32,688 nucleotides of DNA, from assembly GCA_964370045.1 (NCBI GenBank), contig CAYJGZ010000021.1, forward strand, positions 1-32,688. Reading direction: 5' to 3'. Each line of letters opens with the position of its first letter. The stretch's first letter is position 1. Below are positions 23,869-31,027 of this stretch, in pieces. The notes below the pieces were generated by a model. It had not been told where the DNA came from. It searched no databases and worked only from the letters and a program-made list of their open reading frames with translations. A program made the position numbers and the translations under genes. The stretch comes from JAAYCI01 sp964370045 (lineage in GTDB: Bacteria > Bacillota > Clostridia > Oscillospirales > Ruminococcaceae).

Positions 23869-24422
23869 AAGTTAGTAATATATAACTTCTCAAGTATGTA
23901 TAATGCCGCCATTGCATGAATTAAATTTCCCAAATTAGCACGGGCGTAATTGATTTGATTTGTATTGTATGTAGATGTCCGCTCATGTTTTACCTTGTTA
24001 TAGGCTGTCCACCAAGATGGTGTCTCTTTTCCTTTTTGAAGTCTATACCGTTGCTGTTTATTAGCATTAACATACTTTTCATATGCCCATTTGTTCCACG
24101 GCTCTAACTCTTCACTTTTATTAAACTGCACTTTACATAATTCGATATGTGCAAACTTTCTTTGCACATAAAATCCCCATTTTTGTATGTTTTTGCTTTT
24201 TGTTTTTTTGAAAGCAGGGTTCATCTCTTCGGCAATCATTTTTCCCACTACATCAATTTCACTACAAGTTGCTTGAAGCAATTTCAAATATTCAATAGAA
24301 AATGTCTCATGATTTGCTTTGTCAAAGTCAACAAAGCGTCTTGTCGAAATAAGCTGTTCTTCTAATTCAAGATAATAATCCCAATAGCTCTTAATGAAAG
24401 TGATTGCATTAGTTTCCGACAT
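23802..24422 (-). CDS. HEPN-like hypothetical protein
   Basis: A 206-aa, mostly helical, charged protein. The segment PSWWTAYNKVKHERTSTYN followed by ARANLGNLIHAMAALYILEKLY has the Rx4-6H-like NKVKHER pattern and trailing helix seen in HEPN-domain proteins, many of which are RNases of defence and toxin systems. That assignment is a resemblance by eye, not proven. The ATG is preceded by GGGGGAGAAGG. It lies 54 bp downstream of the SHOCT gene in the same direction. Base composition is visibly more AT-rich than in the flanking metabolic genes, suggesting acquired DNA. Confidence 0.6.
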   Translation of the reverse strand: MSETNAITFIKSYWDYYLELEEQLISTRRFVDFDKANHETFSIEYLKLLQATCSEIDVVGKMIAEEMNPAFKKTKSKNIQKWGFYVQRKFAHIELCKVQFNKSEELEPWNKWAYEKYVNANKQQRYRLQKGKETPSWWTAYNKVKHERTSTYNTNQINYARANLGNLIHAMAALYILEKLYITNLCQKNNYTIDHQESRLFLPSSH

Positions 24423-24476
24423 ACCTTCTCCCCCCTCTTGTATTTACTGCTGAGGGTTCCCCTCGGTGTTACTGTT

Positions 24477-25178
24477 TTACAGTCCTAAAATTTGCTTTTT
24501 CTTCGCTTCAAATTCTTCTTTAGTGATAGCCCCACTGTCAAAAAGCTCTTTATACATTTTCAACTTGTCAGCACCGCCAAGTACACTACCGGATGCTGAT
24601 GTCGTCGCAGAAGAAGTCACATTTTCTTTTAACCACAGTCCTACAAAAACAAGTGCGGCAACTTCAACAATCGCTCTTATCATCAAGCTCCAACTACCAA
24701 ACATATAATAAGGATTGCCCACAAATATCAGATGAAGAATATACTGAAGCATCATAACAGCGCTGGGCAAAACCCATAATTTCCTAACAGCAGAGCTTCC
24801 GTTCAATGCAAAACCTACAACAACAAAAAGTGCACCATATGCAAAAAACCTAATCAGATTAGGAAAATAGAAAATGATGCCGCTAATCGCAGTGTTGCAA
24901 ATATAATATAAAACATATGCTCCGACAAGAAAAATAAGTGCTTTCATTTTTTCCATGAAAAGAGTTACCGCAAAACCAATCCAAATGCTCCAAAAAATAA
25001 CAATCGAAACAACATCTAAAGCCATTATTGGGTAGTGGTCGTACTCTACATATCCAATCCACCCAATGATACTAAGTATGATGTCTCCAATCCAACTGAT
25101 GATACTAAGTATGACGTCAATTGCGTAACATATGGCTGCTATTAGAGCATATTTTTTTCCTTTTTTTAACTTTGTCAT
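24477..25178 (-). CDS. Multi-pass membrane protein with C-terminal SHOCT domain
   Basis: A 233-aa protein with about five hydrophobic segments in residues 10-185 and a C-terminal SHOCT domain (KLKMYKELFDSGAITKEEFEAKKKQILGL). SHOCT is a short helical motif found at protein ends, thought to mediate assembly. The second transmembrane stretch contains a tandem 11-residue repeat (ILSIISWIG then ILSIIGWIG) from a 33-bp DNA duplication. AAGGAGG precedes the ATG. The start is 14 bp after the next SHOCT gene upstream, so they form one operon. Function unknown. Confidence 0.75.
   Translation of the reverse strand: MTKLKKGKKYALIAAICYAIDVILSIISWIGDIILSIIGWIGYVEYDHYPIMALDVVSIVIFWSIWIGFAVTLFMEKMKALIFLVGAYVLYYICNTAISGIIFYFPNLIRFFAYGALFVVVGFALNGSSAVRKLWVLPSAVMMLQYILHLIFVGNPYYMFGSWSLMIRAIVEVAALVFVGLWLKENVTSSATTSASGSVLGGADKLKMYKELFDSGAITKEEFEAKKKQILGL
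25054..25119 (-). repeat. Two-unit 33-bp tandem duplication inside the SHOCT membrane gene
   Basis: Units 25054-25086 and 25087-25119 share CCAATCCA, then GATACTAAGTATGA. They encode successive copies of an 11-residue hydrophobic unit. This is a recent-looking, in-frame slippage duplication that could vary in copy number. Confidence 0.75.
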
Positions 25179-25192
25179 TTATGTAACCTCCT

Positions 25193-25528
25193 TTATATCA
25201 GCTTGAGTAACTGCTCTTTCTTTGCCTGAAATTCCTCTTCAGTGATTACACCAAGGTCGTGCAATTCCTTGTATTTCTTCAATTCATCTGCCACCGTATT
25301 AGTGGGAGGATAGTAAGATGCTACATTGGTAGGCATCTGCCGTGTATTTTTATTCGGAATAGCGCTTACATGAATAATAGCAATAATGAACAGCAGCCAC
25401 CCATAGAGCCACCACAAACCAAAACTATACCCTTTGTGTTTTGCAATATTAGCAGGAATAAAAGCAAGCCCTGCCGCAATTACCGGACCAACAATCAATA
25501 AAGTCACCAAAAACTGATAATAATACAT
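25193..25528 (-). CDS. Small membrane protein with C-terminal SHOCT domain
   Basis: A 111-aa protein with two transmembrane segments (about 5-25 and 35-55) and a C-terminal SHOCT domain (ELKKYKELHDLGVITEEEFQAKKEQLLKLI). The overall plan matches many short phospholipase_D-nuclease-N/SHOCT proteins of Firmicutes, but the first domain is not certain. AAAGGAG lies upstream of the ATG. It is the first gene of the leftward operon and faces the putative invertible promoter region at 25597-25749. Confidence 0.75.
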   Translation of the reverse strand: MYYYQFLVTLLIVGPVIAAGLAFIPANIAKHKGYSFGLWWLYGWLLFIIAIIHVSAIPNKNTRQMPTNVASYYPPTNTVADELKKYKELHDLGVITEEEFQAKKEQLLKLI

Positions 25529-25581
25529 TTTCCGTTTCTCCTTTTACCGCTCATTATGTTAAACCATACTCAAACTCATTC

Positions 25582-25617
25582 CACAATTATCAAAAAGTGT
25601 ACTTTTTGATAATTGTG
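25582..25617. repeat. Long perfect palindrome, left arm of putative invertible switch
   Basis: Two 17-bp arms (CACAATTATCAAAAAGT and its complement) around the dinucleotide GT. The part GTGTACTTTTTGATA (25597-25611) recurs in inverted orientation at 25735-25749. No T-run follows it, so a terminator is unlikely. A recombinase crossover site or an operator is more likely. Confidence 0.75.
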
Positions 25618-25687
25618 CCAAACGGCGAAGATGCACTAAACAGCAAACTATTTCATCACAAAATATAGCGAAATATAATAGTTTATG

Positions 25688-25716
25688 TTGACAATTGTGT
25701 GTATTATTGATATACT
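25688..25716 (+). promoter_or_regulatory. Near-consensus sigma-A promoter between inverted repeats
   Basis: TTGACA, exactly 17 bp, then TATACT. It points right, towards the 3' end of the broken recombinase gene, where no plus-strand gene exists. It lies between the inverted 15-bp sequences at 25597-25611 and 25735-25749; inversion at these would turn it towards the SHOCT operon. Confidence 0.75.
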
Positions 25717-25735
25717 TTATCTAATAAGCACCACT

Positions 25736-25757
25736 ATCAAAAAGTACACCTTTTGAC
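25736..25757. repeat. Imperfect palindrome, right arm of putative invertible switch
   Basis: ATCAAAAAGT-AC-ACCTTTTGAC. Its reverse complement matches the centre of the left palindrome (25589-25611) except for two positions, including an identical 15-bp core (reverse complement of 25735-25749). It lies directly after the end of the recombinase frame. The centres of the two sites are 147 bp apart. Confidence 0.7.
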
Positions 25758-25764
25758 ACCACCC

Positions 25765-26372
25765 CTACTCACCACAGGCAAGCTTGTGCTCCCTTAATCG
25801 ACGGTAGAAAGTGGCCTCGCTCATGTTGTTGCATTTTTTTAGGACTTGCCCAAGGGTGAGTCTTTTTTGTTGCCATTCTTTTATCAGCTGTGCAAACTCC
25901 TCTGGCACTTCCCTTTCCGGCCTGCCAAAGCGCACGCCCCTTGCCTTTGCGGCGGCGATGCCCTCGGCCTGCCGCTTTTTTATGCTCTCCCGCTCGCTCT
26001 GCGCCACAAAGGATAAAATTTGCAGCACAATGTCCGCAATGAACGTGTCCATTAGGTCCTTGCCCCTGCGTGTGTCCAAGAGCGGCATGTCTATCACGCA
26101 TATGTCTGCGCCGATGCCCTTTGTCAGCTTTTGCCACTGTGCGCCTATTTCCTCATAGTTCCTGCCCAGCCTGTCGATGCTTTTTAGGTACAGCACATCC
26201 CCCTTTCGCAGCTTTTTCAGCATACGCAGGTAGCTTTTCGGTTAAAGTCCTTTCCGCTCTGCTTGTCCGTAAAAATATTTCCGCTCGGCACACCTGCGCT
26301 TTTCAGCGCAATCATCTGCCTGTCCTCGTTTTGGTCTGTGCTTGAAACACGCACGTAGCCGTAAATACTCAT
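25765..26372 (-). pseudogene. Serine recombinase (resolvase/invertase family), single frameshift
   Basis: The N-terminal part, from ATG at 26372 (GAGGGG upstream), reads MSIYGYVRVSSTDQNEDRQMI with the catalytic serine, then FTDKQSGKDFNRKA. The frame then breaks near 26232, and the family sequence resumes one frame over as YLRMLKKLRKGDVLYLKSIDRLGRNYEEIG, continuing with the long E-helix and a C-terminal Hin-type helix-turn-helix (LTLGQVLKKCNNMSEATFYRRLREHKL). One missing base explains the break; restored, the protein would be about 202 aa. It may be a true pseudogene, a sequencing error, or less likely a frameshifted translation. The resolvase/invertase type fits the inverted sites just downstream of it. 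Confidence 0.85.
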
Positions 26373-26636
26373 ATGTACCCCTCCTTATGTTCATCATTTT
26401 AAGCGATGGAGGCATCTTCAGTGAGCATACAACGCTGTGCAATGGGTGAATTTTCGCAAAATGTGTATTTTTAAGGCTGTGCGTAATTCACAGCGAACTG
26501 TCCCGCCCCCCCTTGTAAAAAGACGCTTTATTTGATAGAATAAACCTTATTGCGTTGTATGCTTTTTAGGCAGTTGGGCACTTTTGCTTAAAGGACTATC
26601 TACGCCAAAAAGGACTTCAAAAAAGGTGTGTGAAAA

Positions 26637-27953
26637 ATGGTAATTAAGGGTGATAAGCTGTGGCAAAGCCCCTCCCCCGAGGGCTTGCTTGCAAAGCTTG
26701 GGGAAAGCGTATGTTTCAAGGCAACGGTGCACAACATTCGTGAGTTTGGCGGTATTTCGTTTGTGGTGTTGCGCACGGGGCGCTATGTGTTCCAAACAGT
26801 GTGGGATGCCGCCGTGTGCAAAAGCCCCGTGGCACAGCTTTCCATAGGCGACTTTGTGAAGATATGCGGCACGGTGCGCAAGGAGCCTCGTGCGGTGAAC
26901 GGCGTGGAGGTGCTGCTGGACGACTTCACTATACTCAGCCACCCAAAGGAGCAGTCTCCCCTTACGCTTGCCGACCGCAAGCTGAACGCCACCATGGGCA
27001 CGCTGATGGAGTATCGCACAGCCGCATTGCGCCATCCTAAAGAGCGTGCGGTGTTTCGCATAAGCGAGGGCGTTGTGAGCGGCTTTCGTGACTTTATGCT
27101 GCAAAACGGCTTTACCGAAATTCACTCACCCAAGCTCGTGGGTGTTTCGGCGGAGGGCGGCGCAGAGGTGTTTAAGCTGGACTACTTCGGCCAAAGCGCA
27201 ACACTCACCCAAAGCCCGCAGTTTTACAAGCAGACGGGCGTTGCGTTTTTCGACCGTGTGTTCGAGGTAGGGCCTGTTTACCGTGCAGAGCTGCACAACA
27301 CCAGCCGCCACCTCAACGAATACACCGGCCTTGACTTCGAGATGGGCTTTATCGACTCCATGTACGACGTGATGGAGATGGAGGTAGGGATGCTCCGCCG
27401 CATTATGGAGGTTTTGCGTGAGAGCTACGCATACGAGCTGAAAATTTTGAATGTGGAGCTGCCCAAGGTGGGCGAAGTGCCCTCCATCCGCTTTAAGGAT
27501 GCGTTTGAGCTTTTGAAAACCATCGGCGGCGGCAAAAACCGTGGCGATTTGACACCCGAGGACGAGGTGCTTTTGTGCAACCATTACAAGGAAAAGGGCA
27601 TGGGTGAGTTTGTGTTTGTGACTCACTTCCCCAAGGGCAAGCGCCCGTTTTATGTGATGGAGGACCCCGAAAGCCCCGGCGATACGCTCAGCTTTGACCT
27701 GCTATTCCGTGGGCTTGAAATCACCACAGGCGGCCAGCGCATACACGACTACGACGCACAGGTGGAAAAAATCAAAGCCTTTGGGCTGAACCCCGAGGAC
27801 TTTGAGAGCTACATAGGCGTGCACAGGGTGGGCCTGCCCCCCCACGGCGGCCTTGGCATCGGCCTTGAGCGCCTTGTGATGAAGCTGTGCGATTTGTCCA
27901 ACATCCGCAGTGCCTCCCTCTTCCCACGTGATATTACGCACCTGCATCCATAA
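26637..27953 (+). CDS. aspS: Aspartyl-tRNA synthetase, archaeal type (AspRS2; Asp/Asx-specific)
   Basis: A 438-aa class IIb synthetase. The N-terminal OB-fold anticodon-binding domain (about 20-105) is followed by the catalytic core: TQSPQFYKQ, motif 2 VYRAELHNTSRHLNEYTGLDFEM, the HDYD region, and motif 3 GLGIGLERLVM. The length and the lack of the large bacterial GAD insertion mark the archaeal type, found as a second AspRS in some bacteria. Such enzymes are often non-discriminating and also charge tRNA-Asn for the amidotransferase route; that cannot be judged here. AAAGGTG precedes the ATG. It is a single gene ending at a terminator shared with the convergent ECF gene. Confidence 0.92.
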   Translation: MVIKGDKLWQSPSPEGLLAKLGESVCFKATVHNIREFGGISFVVLRTGRYVFQTVWDAAVCKSPVAQLSIGDFVKICGTVRKEPRAVNGVEVLLDDFTILSHPKEQSPLTLADRKLNATMGTLMEYRTAALRHPKERAVFRISEGVVSGFRDFMLQNGFTEIHSPKLVGVSAEGGAEVFKLDYFGQSATLTQSPQFYKQTGVAFFDRVFEVGPVYRAELHNTSRHLNEYTGLDFEMGFIDSMYDVMEMEVGMLRRIMEVLRESYAYELKILNVELPKVGEVPSIRFKDAFELLKTIGGGKNRGDLTPEDEVLLCNHYKEKGMGEFVFVTHFPKGKRPFYVMEDPESPGDTLSFDLLFRGLEITTGGQRIHDYDAQVEKIKAFGLNPEDFESYIGVHRVGLPPHGGLGIGLERLVMKLCDLSNIRSASLFPRDITHLHP

Positions 27954-27981
27954 GACAGTGCACACTTTTATCAAACGAAAA

Positions 27982-28040
27982 AACTCCCCTATCCCTGTAT
28001 CGGCTTTGTGCCGTCAAGGGAAGGGGAGCTTTTATTTTTT
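27982..28040. terminator. Bidirectional intrinsic terminator
   Basis: Long imperfect stem CTCCCCTATCCCT..CGGC / GCCG..AGGGAAGGGGAG followed by CTTTTATTTTTT; the opposite strand ends in GTTTTTTCG. It lies between convergent aspS and the ECF S-component gene. Confidence 0.88.
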
Positions 28041-28056
28041 CACTTGCTGTTTATGT

Positions 28057-28719
28057 CTACTTTTCGTCTGTGGCTTGTGTCTCCTGTGCGGCAGGCTCTG
28101 CCCCTGCGGCGAGCGGTGCGCCCTCTGTGGCAGGCTGTGCATTTTTAGCAGCTTTTTTCCACCTCAGCGGCAGTGCATTTTGTATCGCCTTGTTTTGCAA
28201 AAGCAGGCTTACGAGAATGCAGCTTGCGATTTTGTCCACAAAGTTGCCCACAACAGCACCCCAAAATGTGGAGGTAAGCATGTCCTGCCCTGCGGTGCGC
28301 AGTGCAATAATCAACATGTCCGTGCCCGAGCCCGTAAGGCCGCCAAACATAAATATGCGAATGGGTGCGCCAATCATGGGAGCTACTGCAGAAAGTATAA
28401 GCCCTGTGATAACCGCAATTATAATGCCAAAGCCTTTTTTCGCCATAAGTCCCACCACAAGGCCTACCGCAATGTTTACCAGCGCAAAAGGAATGGCCGT
28501 TGCGCCTGCGGTGATGCCCATCACAAGGTTAGTGGCAAGCCCCACACCCATGCCCACCAGTGGGCCAAACGCCGCCGCCGAAAATATAGTGCCCATCGTA
28601 TCCAAGAAAATCAGCGGAATGTTCATCATACCTACAACAATCCCCAGCACTACGTTTACCGCCACCGAAAGCGCCGCCAAAATCAATATCAATATCCTGC
28701 TCCTGCTTGCTGTGTTCAT
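28057..28719 (-). CDS. ECF transporter S component (CD3073-like)
   Basis: A 220-aa membrane protein with about six hydrophobic helices (AALSVAVNVVLGIVVG, FGPLVGMGVGLATNLVMG, IPFALVNIAVGLVVGLMAKKG and others), the layout of substrate-binding S components of energy-coupling-factor importers. The C-terminal 30 residues are Ala/Pro/Glu-rich and probably cytosolic. It lies downstream of a TudS-related gene; in Clostridioides difficile the products called CD3072 (TudS-related) and CD3073 (ECF S component) form the same pair, as far as I recall. A sulfur-containing small molecule would be a fitting substrate (inference). The start is the ATG at 28719, after AAGGGGA. Confidence 0.8.
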   Translation of the reverse strand: MNTASRSRILILILAALSVAVNVVLGIVVGMMNIPLIFLDTMGTIFSAAAFGPLVGMGVGLATNLVMGITAGATAIPFALVNIAVGLVVGLMAKKGFGIIIAVITGLILSAVAPMIGAPIRIFMFGGLTGSGTDMLIIALRTAGQDMLTSTFWGAVVGNFVDKIASCILVSLLLQNKAIQNALPLRWKKAAKNAQPATEGAPLAAGAEPAAQETQATDEK

Positions 28720-28800
28720 TTTTACAATTCCCCTTTTTGTTTGCTGTATTTTATCTGTTACACGCCGCATAGCGCACAAAAGTTTGAGCCTTTTATCCTG

Positions 28801-29289
28801 CTATATCTCCGTGCGCACAAGCTCCTCCATGCTAAAGCCGCCCTCGCTCGGCTGGGTTTCGGGCACTTCCCACACAGGAATGTTCAGCCCTTCCTCCTTT
28901 AGGCTTTCACAAAGTATGCGCATGAACACCCCTCGTGTGCCCGACACGGAGCATGTAGGGCTTCTTCTTATAGCCACAAGCCCTACGCACTCCACATCGT
29001 TTTTTGCATACTCCACTATCTGCCACACCGCCGCCTCTGCAAGCTTTTTGCAGTGCCGGCGATACTCGGGCGTGTCGTACTGCTCATAGTGCATGGGCGG
29101 CCTTAGGCATCCGCCGTACAAAAGCTCGGGGCAGGGCAGCTGCACAATGCCCACACCCTCATCCACAAACTCCCTCACAAAATCAAACGGCCCTGCGGCA
29201 CGCTCAAGCCCTCTCACCACCGCCGATTGGTTCAGCACACAGTGGCTCACCAGCACCACCCTGCGCTTTTCACCCTGCGCATTGCTCAT
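28801..29289 (-). CDS. TudS-related putative desulfidase (CD3072-like)
   Basis: A 162-aa protein related to TudS/DUF523 enzymes, which use a [4Fe-4S] or [4Fe-5S] cluster held by cysteines to remove sulfur from thio-nucleobases such as thiouracil. Cysteines sit in the expected places: VSHCVLNQSAVVRG, LPCPELLYGGC and SPTCSV. GTGGGGA is upstream of the ATG at 29289; the longer start at 29313 is not needed. It is the first gene of a two-gene leftward unit with the ECF S component (81 bp apart). Together they may import and desulfurate one compound, a proposal from context. Confidence 0.82.
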   Translation of the reverse strand: MSNAQGEKRRVVLVSHCVLNQSAVVRGLERAAGPFDFVREFVDEGVGIVQLPCPELLYGGCLRPPMHYEQYDTPEYRRHCKKLAEAAVWQIVEYAKNDVECVGLVAIRRSPTCSVSGTRGVFMRILCESLKEEGLNIPVWEVPETQPSEGGFSMEELVRTEI

Positions 29290-29323
29290 ATAGTTTTCCC
29301 CACTTTTTTGCATGTTTTTTTAC

Positions 29324-29438
29324 GGGAGTGGACACGTACAAGCTTTTATAAGCACAGCTACTCACGAGAAGAATGCTACACATCACCCCGCATTCGGTGG
29401 GGGTGATGTAGCAAAAAACCATTCTTTTGTTCACACCC
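29324..29438 (-). repeat. Palindromic intergenic repeat, copy 5 (inverted orientation)
   Basis: On the minus strand it starts GGGTGTGAACAAAAG and ends GTGTCCACTCCC, exactly the ends of copy 1. The central stem is GCTACATCA.. / ..TGATG..TAGC with a 2-nt bulge (29375-29412). Its right end is about 35 bp upstream of the TudS-like start codon, in the same orientation relative to the gene as copy 1 has to ferredoxin. The remaining gap to 29656 is AT-rich without a convincing gene. Confidence 0.75.
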
Positions 29439-29656
29439 TTTTTCACTGTCGGCTCTCATTGTAACAGCCACTCCTATAAAACTCAAATTGTGTTTTATTA
29501 TGCCTAAAGGCTACAAAATAGAGAAAATCTATTGTTTTCCTCGCAAGCTTTTATATTTAATTTTAAGGTTATTTATTGCGTATTTTATTCGTGTTTTTAT
29601 TTTTGATTTTCAGGGAATTTTTTCGAATTTTTTAGCAATATTCGAGATGCTCGGGG

Positions 29657-29685
29657 TGTACATTTTCATAGGCACACTGTATAAT
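29657..29685 (+). promoter_or_regulatory. Probable promoter of the class V aminotransferase gene
   Basis: TGTACA, 17 bp, TATAAT. The -10 is perfect and the -35 matches four of six positions. The predicted start (about 29692) lies just before the hairpin at 29694-29730. Confidence 0.55.
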
Positions 29686-29693
29686 ATAAGGTA

Positions 29694-29730
29694 AGATGTT
29701 CCCCACCGTTACAGGCGGAGGGGGACATCT
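29694..29730. repeat. 15-bp stem-loop in the predicted leader of the aminotransferase gene
   Basis: AGATGTTCCCCACCG and CGGAGGGGGACATCT pair over 15 positions with one G-T wobble and one A/A mismatch, loop 7 nt. The stem length and the CCCCACCG core resemble the central hairpin of the palindromic repeat family, but the flanks do not match clearly, so it is a possible diverged sixth member. Confidence 0.55.
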
Positions 29731-29808
29731 CAAATATTTATAGAGCGTACAAATTTTGCACATATGTGTCGGAGGCGGACGCTTGACAAGAGGAAGGAAT
29801 GTACAGCT

Positions 29809-30963
29809 TTGAACACCGAAAAATTCCAAAAAATAAGAGAAGAGCAATACCCCTTGGCTGAGAAGTGCGTGTACCTGGACACCGCCACAACGGGCTTAAT
29901 CTCCGAAAACAGCAAAACCGCAATGCTCCGCTACATAACAGACAGATGCGAGCAGGGCATAAGCCTTGATGGCGTAGTTGAAAGATGGGCTTTTGCGGAT
30001 GAGTTCAGAAAGCCCGTAGCGCAGGTGATTAACGCCGACAGCGAGGAGATATTTTTCGGGGCAGGGTGCTCGGAGATGCTGAATATATTTTCAAACGGGA
30101 TTGAGCTTTGCGAAAATGCAAATGTTGTCACCTCGGGGCTTTCGTTTCCCTCCAATGTATACAACTGGGCGAGCAGGGTGAGCGACGAAAACATAAGGAT
30201 TGTCCCTGCTGAAAACGGGCAGGTTTCGGCGCAAAGCCTATTTGACCACTGCGACGAAAACACCGCTGTTATTGCGCTGTGCCTTGTGGAAAACTCCACC
30301 GGCTTTCGCCATGACATAGAGACCATCAGCGCCTTTTGCAAGCAAAAGGGCATATACTTTTTGCTGGACATAACCCAGTGTGTCACTGCTTTGGATGTAG
30401 ATGTAAAAAAGGTGCAGGTTGATTTTCTCGTTGCCAGCGCCTACAAATGGCTGTGCGGGCCTTTTGGCATTGCGTTTGGGTATGCGTCAAGGCGTGTTTT
30501 GGACAAAATAAAGATGAGCTCCATCGGCTGGGTGGGCAACAAGGACCGCTTTAAGCTAAAGCCGCTTGGGCTTAATCTTTCGGACAATGCAAACAGATTT
30601 GAGTGCAGTAGCCCCTCTTGGCTCAGCCTAAAGTGCATGGAGCAGTCCGTTAAAATGTACCTCGCTCTCGGAAAAGAGGAGGTACAGCACTACATTCTCG
30701 GCCTAACAGACTATCTGTACGAGAAAATCGCACCGATTGAGCACATAGGTGTTGTTGGGCCGTTTGAGCCAAAAAACCGCTCGGGCATATCCTACATCAC
30801 CTTCCCAAGCGAGTGGAATCTCACCGACGATATTCTCGCAGGGCAGGGCATAAGGGCGCATGTTGCCTCTGAAAACACCATGCGCATAGCCTTTCACTAC
30901 TATAACAACAAAAGTGACGTGGATGCTCTGTGCAAGTTTTTCGAGAGTTACTACCTTGTGTAA
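29809..30963 (+). CDS. Class V aminotransferase (cysteine desulfurase/selenocysteine lyase-like)
   Basis: A 384-aa PLP enzyme of fold type I. Early sequence CVYLDTATTGLIS is typical. LLDITQ holds the Asp (about 187) that pairs with the PLP ring nitrogen, and FLVASAYKWLCGPFGIAF carries the Schiff-base Lys (about 213). SGISYITF and the C-terminal MRIAFHYYNNKSDVD strand follow. Family members include cysteine desulfurases, kynureninase-like and isopenicillin-epimerase-like enzymes; the reaction is not clear here. No ATG suits: the best start is TTG at 29809, 10 nt after AGGAAGGA, while the ATG at 29764 has no Shine-Dalgarno. It is a single gene with its own terminator. Confidence 0.82.
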   Translation: MNTEKFQKIREEQYPLAEKCVYLDTATTGLISENSKTAMLRYITDRCEQGISLDGVVERWAFADEFRKPVAQVINADSEEIFFGAGCSEMLNIFSNGIELCENANVVTSGLSFPSNVYNWASRVSDENIRIVPAENGQVSAQSLFDHCDENTAVIALCLVENSTGFRHDIETISAFCKQKGIYFLLDITQCVTALDVDVKKVQVDFLVASAYKWLCGPFGIAFGYASRRVLDKIKMSSIGWVGNKDRFKLKPLGLNLSDNANRFECSSPSWLSLKCMEQSVKMYLALGKEEVQHYILGLTDYLYEKIAPIEHIGVVGPFEPKNRSGISYITFPSEWNLTDDILAGQGIRAHVASENTMRIAFHYYNNKSDVDALCKFFESYYLV

Positions 30964-30993
30964 TCTAAAAGTTTACAATGAATTTACACAAAC

Positions 30994-31025
30994 AAAAACA
31001 CACTCCAAGGCGGAGTGTGTTTTTT
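30994..31025 (+). terminator. Intrinsic terminator of the aminotransferase gene
   Basis: ACACACTCC / GGAGTGTGT with a 5-nt loop, directly followed by TTTTT. Confidence 0.9.
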
Positions 31026-31027
31026 AA

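Noticed and set aside
25582..25617. 17-bp-arm palindrome considered as a terminator for the recombinase
   Set aside because: It lies about 150 bp beyond the gene end, has no T-run after the stem, and its core recurs inverted at 25735-25749, which fits a recombination or protein site better.
25811..26158. 115-aa plus-strand ORF downstream of the rightward promoter, as a possible target gene
   Set aside because: It is antisense to conserved recombinase sequence, lacks a Shine-Dalgarno and has the Cys/Ser-rich look of a shadow frame.
27910..28902. 330-aa plus-strand ORF antisense to the ECF component
   Set aside because: It begins inside aspS, runs through a terminator, is rich in His/Cys/Arg and mirrors a clear S-component gene.
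29488..29694. 68-aa ORF with transmembrane-like composition
   Set aside because: The T-rich DNA itself produces Phe/Leu/Ile codons; there is no Shine-Dalgarno and the 3' end runs into a promoter.
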